NCBI RefSeq assembly: GCF_013378055.1
Contig: NZ_CP051130.1
Location: 1,426,001 to 1,490,000 of the forward strand
Length of the DNA: 64,000 nt
DNA from: Parasphingopyxis sp. CP4
Lineage (GTDB): Bacteria; Pseudomonadota; Alphaproteobacteria; Sphingomonadales; Sphingomonadaceae
Reading direction: 5' to 3'
Shown: piece after piece, positions 34,827-42,548 of the stretch
Numbering within the stretch: the stretch's first letter is position 1
How the letters are laid out: each line of letters opens with the position of its first letter
Notes under the pieces: generated by a model
What the model was told of the DNA's origin: nothing
What the model saw: only the letters and a program-made list of their open reading frames with translations
Databases searched by the model: none
Translations under genes and position numbers: made by a program

Positions 34827-35801
34827 ATGAAGAAGTTTCTCAAATGGACTGCGCTGACCCTATTGATTGTCATAGTTGGTGCGATCGTTTGGTTCTGGAC
34901 CCCCGATCGCGATGCCGACGAGCTGCGCGCAATATACGCCAATGACGCGTCGCAATTTATCGAACTCGATACTGGCCTGACCGTCCATGTCCGCGATCAT
35001 GGCCCGCGTGATGCGCCGGTTATCATGCTACTTCACGGATCGAGCGCTTCGTTGCAGACTTGGGAACCCTGGGTCGAGCGACTGTCCGAGGACTATCGCG
35101 TCATCACTTATGACCAGCCAGGCCATGGTCTGACCGGCCCGACCCCAGATGGCAATTACGATACGCATGTCTTTGTTGAGACAGCACAGGGCGTGGCCGA
35201 AGCGCTTGAGCTTGATCGTTTTGTGATCGGCGGCAGTTCAATGGGCGGCTGGGTCTCCTGGAACTATGCATTGGCGCATGGTGACCGGCTCGACGGACTC
35301 ATGCTTGTCGGCGGCTCAGGCGCGCCAGACGCGCAGCCACGCAAGATTCCGATCGGCTTCCGGATTGCGTCCATGCCAGTCATCTCCTCGCTCATGCAAA
35401 AGATAACGCCACGTTCAATGGTCGAGCGCTCGTTGCGCCAGAGTGTCAGCAACCAGGCGATGATCGATGACGCGATGGTCGATCGTTATCATGATCTGCT
35501 TCGCTATCCGGGTAATCGTGCCGCGACGCGGGCTCGCAATCGCGCCGAGCGCACTGTGGCGAGCCCGGAAACCATGGCCAGCATATCGACCCCTACCCTG
35601 CTGATATGGGGTGCAGAGGACACACTTGTTCCGCTCGAAGCGGGCCAGTGGTTTGACGAACATATCCCGGACAGCGCGCTGATCGCCTATCCGGAAATCG
35701 GCCATATTCCGATGGAAGAAGCCCCCGATCGCAGCGCCGCCGATGTCGCGTCATGGATGGCAACGCTGTATCCGGTGGCAGAAGAAGAACCCGCCGAGTA
35801 A
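34827..35801 (+). CDS. Membrane-anchored alpha/beta hydrolase
   Basis: A 324-residue lipase/esterase-like protein with an N-terminal membrane segment (about residues 8-26) and a hydrolase domain outside the membrane. The oxyanion region is L-L-H-G-S-S-A-S, the nucleophile elbow G-G-S-S-M-G-G-W, the acid G-A-E-D-T-L-V-P and the histidine I-G-H-I-P-M-E-E. The substrate is not indicated. It follows arsC by 25 bases. Confidence 0.88.
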   Translation: MKKFLKWTALTLLIVIVGAIVWFWTPDRDADELRAIYANDASQFIELDTGLTVHVRDHGPRDAPVIMLLHGSSASLQTWEPWVERLSEDYRVITYDQPGHGLTGPTPDGNYDTHVFVETAQGVAEALELDRFVIGGSSMGGWVSWNYALAHGDRLDGLMLVGGSGAPDAQPRKIPIGFRIASMPVISSLMQKITPRSMVERSLRQSVSNQAMIDDAMVDRYHDLLRYPGNRAATRARNRAERTVASPETMASISTPTLLIWGAEDTLVPLEAGQWFDEHIPDSALIAYPEIGHIPMEEAPDRSAADVASWMATLYPVAEEEPAE

Positions 35802-35884
35802 CCTATAGAAGAAGCGTCCCAAAATGGGATGGCAGCCGGGCTCGCTATTTGGCTGGCGAGCAAGAGGTCGCTAGATACGTACCC

Positions 35885-36616
35885 ATGTGCACAATTGCGA
35901 TCTACAGCATGAAGGGCGGCGTCGGAAAAACCACGCTGGCGGTGAATCTTGCGTGGAGCGCCGCCACGCTTTCATCGCGGCGGACCTTGCTATGGGATCT
36001 CGATCAACAGGCCGCGGCGACCTATCTCGTTCAAACGGGCAAGAAACCCAAGCGCCGCGCCGAAGGCGTCTATGACCAAGAGGTCAAACCCCGCAAACTG
36101 ATCCGCAAAACCGATATCGAGCGGCTCGACCTGTTAGCCGCCGATTCCTCTTTGCGTGACCTCGACCATATGTTCTTCTCTTTCGGAAAGAAGAAGCGAC
36201 TCCTCAAGATCATCGATAGCGTCGCGCGCGACTATGATCGCGTCATCCTCGATTGCCCGCCCGGGCTCAGTGAGACCAGCGATCAGATACTGCGCGCTGC
36301 GGATATTGTGCTGGTTCCGGTAATTCCCTCACCACTTTCGGAGCGAGCCTTCGATACCGTGGTCGATCACGTTCAGCGCAATCACAAGGGCCGCACGGCT
36401 ATCCTGCCGGTTTTCACCATGGTCGATCGGCGTCGCAATCTTCACAAAGCGGCTCTGGAGCGAGAAAAGCGCTGGCCGGTAATCCCCTATGCCAGCGCGG
36501 TTGAACAAATGGCGGCCCATCGAAAACCAGTGGGAGCTTTTGCGCCCAATTCGCCGGCCGGCAAAGCCTTCGCCAAATTGTGGCGCGGCGTGGAACGGAA
36601 AATCTCAAAACTCTAA
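35885..36616 (+). CDS. ParA/Soj-family ATPase, orphan
   Basis: A 243-residue deviant-Walker ATPase: K-G-G-V-G-K-T-T (residues 10-17), the second motif region [12 protein letters not shown] and [12 protein letters not shown]. It lacks a ParB partner in the window and a DNA-binding N-terminal extension, so it resembles orphan ParA proteins that position cellular cargo rather than plasmid partition ATPases. The start is the ATG at 35885, where [12 protein letters not shown] fits the family; no clear ribosome site precedes it. It lies between the acc cluster and aat. Confidence 0.88.
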   Translation: MCTIAIYSMKGGVGKTTLAVNLAWSAATLSSRRTLLWDLDQQAAATYLVQTGKKPKRRAEGVYDQEVKPRKLIRKTDIERLDLLAADSSLRDLDHMFFSFGKKKRLLKIIDSVARDYDRVILDCPPGLSETSDQILRAADIVLVPVIPSPLSERAFDTVVDHVQRNHKGRTAILPVFTMVDRRRNLHKAALEREKRWPVIPYASAVEQMAAHRKPVGAFAPNSPAGKAFAKLWRGVERKISKL

Positions 36617-36636
36617 CATGCCTCCCGCAACAGCCG

Positions 36637-37377
36637 ATGACGGCTTGGCGCGGAAACGCTATCATTGCGCCCGTGGACTTGCTTGATCCGACCATGTTGC
36701 TGCGCGCCTATGCGATTGGCGTGTTTCCGATGGCCGATAGCCGAGACGCCTCCGATGTGTTCTGGGTCGACCCCAAGAAACGCGCTATCCTGCCACTGGA
36801 CGGGTTGCGTGTATCGAGATCGCTCGCCAAGACCATCCGCTCCGATCGCTATCGCGTGACACTGGACACGGCGTTTGATGCGGTTGTTTCGGCCTGTGCT
36901 GAATCCCGCCCGGATCGTCCGGACACATGGATCAATCCGGCGATCCAGAAGGCCTATGGCGAGTTGCACGAGCGCGGCCATGCCCATTCGATCGAATGCT
37001 GGATGGATGATGAGCTGGTCGGCGGCCTTTATGGCGTCAGGCTGGGCCGCGCCTTTTTTGGCGAGAGCATGTTCAGCCGGATGTCGGATGCGTCCAAAGT
37101 CGCGCTGGCGCATCTTGTCGCGCGGATGCGCGCCGGCGAATTCGAGCTTCTCGATTGCCAATTCATGACCGATCATCTCGCCTCGTTAGGCGCGATCGAG
37201 ATCAGCAAAGAAGATTATGCGTCGTTGCTGGACGCTGCGCTGTCGCCGCTGGGGCCATCGGGCACAGTCTCTGCAACCGGCGGAGACCTGTCCGCACTGG
37301 AAGGCGGAGACGGTACTGGGGAAGACGGCGCGCTATCCGGATATGTCATTTCGCAGGCTTTGGGCCAGACATCATAA
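36637..37377 (+). CDS. aat: Leucyl/phenylalanyl-tRNA--protein transferase
   Basis: Transfers Leu or Phe from tRNA to N-terminal Arg or Lys of proteins, marking them for ClpAP. About 246 residues with [34 protein letters not shown] and [11 protein letters not shown]. The start is uncertain: ATG at 36637 or GTG at 36673; the frame extends up to 36580 inside parA. The last ~54 codons overlap, antisense, the C-terminal tail of the DUF2155 gene. Confidence 0.93.
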   Translation: MTAWRGNAIIAPVDLLDPTMLLRAYAIGVFPMADSRDASDVFWVDPKKRAILPLDGLRVSRSLAKTIRSDRYRVTLDTAFDAVVSACAESRPDRPDTWINPAIQKAYGELHERGHAHSIECWMDDELVGGLYGVRLGRAFFGESMFSRMSDASKVALAHLVARMRAGEFELLDCQFMTDHLASLGAIEISKEDYASLLDAALSPLGPSGTVSATGGDLSALEGGDGTGEDGALSGYVISQALGQTS

Positions 37378-37856
37378 AGGCGATGCTCGACCACATTGAG
37401 CGCCGGGCGCTCTTTATAGAGCCAGCCCGAGAAAACCCGGTTCCAGCTATCGTCGTCGCCATTTGCGTCACGATCCCGAACAAATAGCTGCACAAAGGCG
37501 CCGGTGAGCTGTTGCGGCTCCCATGGTGCGGTCACTTCGCATGCGCGCAGGCGGACCAGAACGTCGCCCACCCGCGTTGATTCGCCCGGCTGCAACCGGA
37601 TTTCGCGCGACAAGCCGTTGCGCTTGTTGAGCAGGCCAAGCACCGCAACCCGATCTTCCATGGGCGTCACACCCGCCATATTCACGGGAAGATCGCCGAC
37701 GATCTCGATATCGTCGACATTCAGCGTGTCGTCATCCGCGCCGCTTCGATTCTGATCGAGCGTCAATTCACTCGGCGGTGCTTCATCAGGGACTTCTTCA
37801 GCCGAACCGCAGGCAGCCAAGGCTGCACAGGCGACAACCGCCACACCGCGGATCAT
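37215..37856 (-). CDS. DUF2155 lipoprotein
   Basis: A 213-residue protein with a lipobox-like N-terminus ([11 protein letters not shown]) and a DUF2155 domain at ~75-170: [28 protein letters not shown] and [27 protein letters not shown]. The family is envelope-associated and common in alphaproteobacteria. Its Ser/Pro-rich C-terminal tail (about 50 residues) overlaps aat on the opposite strand by 163 bases. The start overlaps the mlaD-like stop by 4 bases. Confidence 0.87.
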   Translation of the reverse strand: MIRGVAVVACAALAACGSAEEVPDEAPPSELTLDQNRSGADDDTLNVDDIEIVGDLPVNMAGVTPMEDRVAVLGLLNKRNGLSREIRLQPGESTRVGDVLVRLRACEVTAPWEPQQLTGAFVQLFVRDRDANGDDDSWNRVFSGWLYKERPALNVVEHRLYDVWPKACEMTYPDSAPSSPVPSPPSSADRSPPVAETVPDGPSGDSAASSNDA

Positions 37857-38407
37857 GGAAGCGGATCTTCAGCATCGGCGGGATCGGCGACAAACTCGTC
37901 GCTCATGGTATCGCCGAACGTGTCCGACATGGTGTCATCCATACCACCATCACTGCCACCGGAATCGTTGATCATCGAGCCAATCAGGCCGGTCATGTCG
38001 ATCGCACCCTGGGTGTCGAGAATGACATCGTCGGCCCGCAAGGCTTCATCCGAACCACCGGGCAGCATCGATATGAAACTACCGCCCAGCAAGCCTTCGC
38101 TGGTTATCGCTGCGCTGCTGTCATTGGGAAGATTAGTCCCCGGGTCGATCGCCATGCGGACTTCCGCCTGATAATCTTCCGGATTGAGCGTAATCGCCGT
38201 TACTTCACCGATGGAGAGGCCAGCCACCCGAACATCGGTACCCACCGAGATTCCGCTCACATTCGGGAAATAGGCGGTAACCTCAATTGCATCACTACCC
38301 GCTCCGCTCGCCGTTCGGCCGATGAAGGTGAAGACGAGCCAGATTGCCGCGATAACAACGACCAGGCCCACCAGTGCCTCAAACAGATGATTGCGCACCG
38401 TGCTCAA
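37853..38407 (-). CDS. MlaD/MCE-family lipid transport protein
   Basis: A 184-residue protein with an N-terminal membrane anchor (L-V-G-L-V-V-V-I-A-A-I-W-L-V-F, about residues 12-30) and one MCE domain: V-T-A-Y-F-P-N-V-S-G-I-S-V-G-T-D-V-R-V-A-G-L-S-I-G-E-V-T and the loop S-E-G-L-L-G-G-S-F-I-S. MCE proteins form hexameric periplasmic rings carrying phospholipids. No mlaE/mlaF/mlaC genes are adjacent. An unusual Gly/Asp/Met-rich acidic tail follows the domain. It overlaps both neighbours by 4 bases. Confidence 0.9.
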   Translation of the reverse strand: MSTVRNHLFEALVGLVVVIAAIWLVFTFIGRTASGAGSDAIEVTAYFPNVSGISVGTDVRVAGLSIGEVTAITLNPEDYQAEVRMAIDPGTNLPNDSSAAITSEGLLGGSFISMLPGGSDEALRADDVILDTQGAIDMTGLIGSMINDSGGSDGGMDDTMSDTFGDTMSDEFVADPADAEDPLP

Positions 38408-38787
38408 CTTGGGCTCCAGGCCTCGTAGTCGCCGCTAGCGCCCGCACGTTTGCCACCTTGTTCAAGATCGCCGGCCGGTCGATAGGCTTCGTCCGTGCCC
38501 GTAAGGTTCTTCGTGTATGGCGATTCCCACGCGCGCGCCGGTGGCAGGCTTTGATCGGGCACATCTTCGACGGTTTGATGCAGCCATCCGTGCCATTCCG
38601 CCGGAACATTGCTGGCGTCATTGCCACCGGGATAGATTACCCAGCGACGCCGTGGGCCCTTCTTGCTCTCATAATAGCGGTTGCCGCTGTCGTCCGTGGC
38701 GACATGACGGCCCTTGCGGGCGGAATACAGGGCGGTGCCAATTGTGGCCCCTTCCCACCAGGTGAAGATCATTTTCAAAAATCGCAT
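38404..38787 (-). CDS. NADH:ubiquinone oxidoreductase subunit NDUFA12
   Basis: A 127-residue homologue of the mitochondrial complex I accessory subunit NDUFA12/B17.2, found in alphaproteobacteria. It starts M-R-F-L-K-M-I-F-T-W-W-E-G-A-T-I-G-T and contains Y-Y-E-S-K-K-G-P-R-R-R-W-V-I-Y-P-G and V-P-A-E-W-H-G-W-L-H. The true start is the ATG at 38787; the frame open to 39033 overlaps the DUF192 gene. First gene of the NDUFA12-mlaD-DUF2155 run. Confidence 0.94.
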   Translation of the reverse strand: MRFLKMIFTWWEGATIGTALYSARKGRHVATDDSGNRYYESKKGPRRRWVIYPGGNDASNVPAEWHGWLHQTVEDVPDQSLPPARAWESPYTKNLTGTDEAYRPAGDLEQGGKRAGASGDYEAWSPS

Positions 38788-38863
38788 AGTGGTTCGGCGT
38801 TTAGCGTCTCTTGCCGGGCGCGCCAACCGTTGTTGCGATTCATCTGCGCCTAACTGCCTGCGC

Positions 38864-39385
38864 CTATTCGGCAGCGCCAGGTCCGCCGGCCCAGCTGACA
38901 CGGTCTCCAGCATCAATACCGAGTTCCGCCGCACGGCCGCCATCAATTTCCAGGACGGCAATGACGGGCTCGATCGAAACATTGGAATCCAGCGTATAGG
39001 GCTCGGTTTCGCGGGCAATATTGGTGATGACACCGTCCGCCCGGATAAAGATCATATCGAGCGGGATCATCGTGTTGCGCATCCAGAAACTGGCATAGCG
39101 GGGATATTCAAAGGGGAAGATCATCCCCCCGTCTTGCGGCAGGGATTCGCGAAACATCAGTCCACGCCGCTGCTCCTCAGCCGTGATCGCAGTCTCCACA
39201 TTGAATATGTGACGCCCGCCATCGGCGAGTTGAATAGTGACAGCAATGGTTTCCACAGCCGCCTCTTCGGGCGATTCCACCGTTTCCTGAGTGGCAGGTG
39301 GATTGGGACGCGGCTGTGATTCGGCTCGGCACCCCGCGAGCGCGATTGCGCTGAAGATTACAAGTCCGGAAATTTTTCTGATCAT
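38864..39385 (-). CDS. DUF192 lipoprotein
   Basis: A 173-residue protein with a lipobox (S-A-I-A-L-A-G-C-R) and a DUF192 domain: E-E-Q-R-R-G-L-M-F-R-E-S-L-P...G-M-I-F-P-F and F-W-M-R-N-T-M-I-P-L-D-M-I-F-I-R, the strongest family signature. The function of DUF192 proteins is unknown. It lies 6 bases downstream of the double cold-shock gene, a linkage common in alphaproteobacteria, so the two are probably cotranscribed. Confidence 0.9.
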   Translation of the reverse strand: MIRKISGLVIFSAIALAGCRAESQPRPNPPATQETVESPEEAAVETIAVTIQLADGGRHIFNVETAITAEEQRRGLMFRESLPQDGGMIFPFEYPRYASFWMRNTMIPLDMIFIRADGVITNIARETEPYTLDSNVSIEPVIAVLEIDGGRAAELGIDAGDRVSWAGGPGAAE

Positions 39386-39391
39386 TGCCTG

Positions 39392-39982
39392 CTATTCGCA
39401 GTGCGCGAGCGCAACCGCAAGGGGCCCTTTTCCACCGTCGGCGATGCGCGCTTGCAAGCGATCCCCAGTATCGATCTCGCCCAGGCCCGACCGGCGTACG
39501 ATCTCCATATGAATGAATACGTCGCGATCCTCATCGTCACGGACGAGAAAGCCATAGCCTTTGAGACGATTGAACCATTTTACAGTCACTGTTTCGAAAT
39601 CGCCCGCCGCCTCTTCAAGTGCCGCGTCTTCCGCGTCACTGCCCTCAGGACGCGAATGCGCGTAGTTGTCGCAGCCCTCAACATCGATCGAGAGGATTTC
39701 AGTGGCCTGCCTACCGCGGTCCCGCTCGACGAAATAACATTCGATCCGTGCACCTTCAGGCAATGTCCGGCGACCATGATCACGCAATACGGAAAAGTGG
39801 ATGAGGATATCGCCATCTTCATCATCGGGAATCAGGAAACCGTAGCCCCGCGTCCCGTCGAACCATTTAATGGTTCCGGCCGCGTGCATATGGTCTTCCG
39901 CGACTGAAACAGCCACGGACTCGCCGTGCGCCACGTCGTCCGACGCAGCACGAAAAGCCACTGCGTTGCGCTCGGATGTCAT
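39392..39982 (-). CDS. Double cold-shock-domain protein
   Basis: A protein of about 196 residues with two cold-shock domains. The first, around residues 35-95, has [17 protein letters not shown] and D-I-L-I-H-F-S; the second, around 130-190, has [15 protein letters not shown] and D-V-F-I-H-M-E. The linker is acidic. RNA-binding motifs RNP1 and RNP2 are recognisable in both domains. The ATG at 39982 follows AGGGGAC; an ATG/TTG further up at 40015 is less likely. Confidence 0.92.
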   Translation of the reverse strand: MTSERNAVAFRAASDDVAHGESVAVSVAEDHMHAAGTIKWFDGTRGYGFLIPDDEDGDILIHFSVLRDHGRRTLPEGARIECYFVERDRGRQATEILSIDVEGCDNYAHSRPEGSDAEDAALEEAAGDFETVTVKWFNRLKGYGFLVRDDEDRDVFIHMEIVRRSGLGEIDTGDRLQARIADGGKGPLAVALAHCE

Positions 39983-40054
39983 GCATCGTCCCCTGTTAGC
40001 GCAAATATCTAACACAGAATCTCACTCGCGTGAAATAGTCTTAAGTCAAGCCGG

Positions 40055-40588
40055 CTAGTCTTCCCGTTCCGGGATATTTCCAGGGTCGGCATTAATAAAT
40101 TTTCGCGCAATTTCATAGGAATGCCCGGCACGCATCATTGCGGCGATAGACTTTCGCTTGCGATCGGCATCGACCGGGGCGTTCGCAAACGGCCCAAATC
40201 GTCTTTTTCGGGCAAATGACAAGGCGGCATCCCAGCTATTATCCGCAGCAATCTGCCGCGCATCGACGCCATCCGCGTCTTCGATTCCCGCTGCAAACAA
40301 GGCCTGATCGACCCGACGTGCACCATAGCCACGGCGCGCAAGCGACCGGGCCCGCGCCTCCGCAAACGCAGCATCGTCAATATAACCAAGCTCGGAGAAT
40401 CTCTCCGACAACCTCTCAAGGTCAGGCTCGCGATTGTCATCCCAGCCGCGTTCGCGAATTTTGCGCGAAAGATAAGAGCGTAGCTTTGCGCGGGTCGTTG
40501 CGTAGCGGCCCACATAGAAGAGCGCGAGCTGCTCTAAACTCTCTTGATCCAGCGGTGGACGGGGTTTTTTGCGGGTTCGACCGGTCAT
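40055..40588 (-). CDS. recX: RecX-family regulator of RecA
   Basis: A helical protein of about 177 residues of the RecX type: L-E-Q-L-A-L-F-Y-V-G-R-Y-A-T-T-R-A-K-L-R-S-Y-L-S-R-K-I-R-E-R-G-W, then F-S-E-L-G-Y-I-D-D-A-A-F-A-E-A-R-A-R-S, matching the tandem three-helix repeats that modulate RecA filaments. It is not next to recA here. The start is ambiguous (ATG at 40588, 40606 or 40696, none with a good ribosome site); the first is preferred. Confidence 0.85.
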   Translation of the reverse strand: MTGRTRKKPRPPLDQESLEQLALFYVGRYATTRAKLRSYLSRKIRERGWDDNREPDLERLSERFSELGYIDDAAFAEARARSLARRGYGARRVDQALFAAGIEDADGVDARQIAADNSWDAALSFARKRRFGPFANAPVDADRKRKSIAAMMRAGHSYEIARKFINADPGNIPERED

Positions 40589-40716
40589 GCGCCACGTTTG
40601 TGCCATAGTCGAGCCGGATTTTGAACGCCCCTGATCGGCTAATTCGTGGGATCGAAACAACGTAGACAGCATGCCGAAACCACCCATGGGTCGCACGGCA
40701 TCGGCTGAAGGATATT

Positions 40717-42450
40717 ATGACGGATACTCTCGAACCGACACCAATCTCCGACGAATTGCCACGGCGCTTTGCCGATTTTGACACCGTGGGCGAAGCGCTG
40801 GACTATGCCGCCCAAGGCAAGCGCGGTTTCAATTTCCATGACGCACGCGGCAATCTGGTTCGACCCTATCCCTATTCAGAGCTGCGCAGCGACGCGATTG
40901 CTGCCGCCAAGCGGCTGATCGACTTTGGTATCGAGCCAGGAGATCGGGTAGCGTTGATCGCTGATACTGAGCCGGATTTCTGCGCCCTATTTTTCGGTGC
41001 CGTCTATGCAGGCGCGCTGCCGGTTCCGCTGCCGCTCCCAACTTCCTTTGGCGGTAAGGAAGGTTATATCGACCAGCTGGCAGTCCAACTGCGAAGTTCG
41101 GAACCGCAAATCCTGCTCTATCCAGCAGAAATTGCTGAAATCTCGAAAGCCGCCGCAGATGCGTGTTCGGTACCAGGCGAGGACTGGGAAAGTTTTGCCC
41201 TGCGCGACGCGCCGGATGTCGAATTCCCGAAAGCCGGTCCTGACGATGTTGCTTATCTTCAATATTCCAGCGGGTCGACGCGCTTCCCGCACGGCGTGAT
41301 CATCAGCCACAAGGCGCTGCTTCACAATCTCGGTTCGCATGCCAATGGCATGCTGATCGGACAGAATGACCGCTGCATCTCCTGGCTGCCTTTCTATCAC
41401 GATATGGGCCTTGTGGGTTGCATGCTCTCGATGGTCGCGAACCAGGTTTCAACGGATTATCTAAAGACCGCTGACTTTGCCCGGCGCCCTCTTGCATGGC
41501 TGGATCTGATCAGCCGTAATCCTGGGACTTCCTGCAGCTATTCGCCGACTTTTGGCTACGACATTTGTGCCCGCCGCATCGGCAGTCAGTCGAACGTAAA
41601 AGAACGCTTTGATCTGTCACGGTGGCGGCTTGCCGGAAATGGTGCGGACATGATCCGTCCCGATGTGATGCAGCATTTCACTGATGCATTTGCGGATGCC
41701 GGTTTCGATCCCAAATGCTTTGTCCCGAGCTATGGCCTTGCCGAGGCGACGCTCGCCGTCACCCTGATGCCTGCTGGCGAGGGGATCGTCGTCGATCTGG
41801 TCGAAGAAAGTGAACTTTCTGGCGTACCCAAGGCCGATAATGACGAGCCGACCCGCTATCGGGCGATCGTCAATTGCGGAAAGGCTGTCCGCGACACGGT
41901 AATCGAAATCCGCGAAGAAGATGGCAGCCTGATGCCCGATAAGGCGATCGGCCAGGTCTGGGTGCAGGGTCCGGCCATTATGGACGGCTATTTCCGCGAC
42001 CAAGAGGCGACCGATGCCTGCCTTGTCGAAGGATGGCTCGATACCGGTGATATGGGGTATCTTTCCGACGGCTATCTCTATGTTGTTGGCCGGGCCAAGG
42101 ACATGATCATCATCAACGGCAAAAATCACTGGCCACAGGATATCGAATGGGCCGTCGAACAGCTGCCCGGTTTTAAGTCCGGTGACATTGCCGCCTTCTC
42201 CATAACGGCCGCTGGCGGTGAGGAAACACCGGCTGTTCTTGTGCAGTGCCGCACGTCGGACGTTAACGAACGGACAAGACTTCACGGCATGATCCGTGAC
42301 AAGGTCCGCGCAATAACCGGTATGAACTGCGTGATTGAACTCGTTCCGCCGCGCACCCTGCCGCGCACGAGCTCAGGCAAGCTGAGCCGGGCAAAGGCGC
42401 GCAATCTCTACCTATCCGGTGAAATCCAACCTTACGCCATTGCTGCCTGA
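40717..42450 (+). CDS. Fatty acyl-AMP ligase (FAAL)
   Basis: A 577-residue adenylate-forming enzyme. The P-loop is Y-L-Q-Y-S-S-G-S-T-R, followed by W-L-P-F-Y-H-D-M-G-L-V-G, Y-G-L-A-E-A-T-L, D-T-G-D-M-G-Y and G-R-A-K-D-M-I-I-I-N-G-K-N-H-W-P-Q-D-I-E. These are FAAL rather than acyl-CoA ligase signatures; such enzymes make acyl-adenylates for transfer to acyl carrier proteins or lipids. AAGGAT precedes the ATG. No carrier protein or polyketide synthase lies beside it, so the acceptor is unknown. Confidence 0.92.
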   Translation: MTDTLEPTPISDELPRRFADFDTVGEALDYAAQGKRGFNFHDARGNLVRPYPYSELRSDAIAAAKRLIDFGIEPGDRVALIADTEPDFCALFFGAVYAGALPVPLPLPTSFGGKEGYIDQLAVQLRSSEPQILLYPAEIAEISKAAADACSVPGEDWESFALRDAPDVEFPKAGPDDVAYLQYSSGSTRFPHGVIISHKALLHNLGSHANGMLIGQNDRCISWLPFYHDMGLVGCMLSMVANQVSTDYLKTADFARRPLAWLDLISRNPGTSCSYSPTFGYDICARRIGSQSNVKERFDLSRWRLAGNGADMIRPDVMQHFTDAFADAGFDPKCFVPSYGLAEATLAVTLMPAGEGIVVDLVEESELSGVPKADNDEPTRYRAIVNCGKAVRDTVIEIREEDGSLMPDKAIGQVWVQGPAIMDGYFRDQEATDACLVEGWLDTGDMGYLSDGYLYVVGRAKDMIIINGKNHWPQDIEWAVEQLPGFKSGDIAAFSITAAGGEETPAVLVQCRTSDVNERTRLHGMIRDKVRAITGMNCVIELVPPRTLPRTSSGKLSRAKARNLYLSGEIQPYAIAA

Positions 42451-42469
42451 TAATCGGGCAGAAAATGCA

Positions 42470-42492
42470 AAGGTAAATGCAAAATTTACCTT
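42470..42492. other. Perfect inverted repeat downstream of the acyl-AMP ligase gene
   Basis: AAGGTAAAT (42470-42478) and ATTTACCTT (42484-42492) form a 9-bp perfect dyad with a 5-base loop, between the FAAL stop and the GGDEF/EAL start. No T-run follows. It could be a weak terminator or an operator for the downstream gene. Confidence 0.5.
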
Positions 42493-42548
42493 GCTAGTCC
42501 GGCATTCAGAAAGGCTTTTTCGGCTATCCCTTGCTTAGAGGGAAAGCA

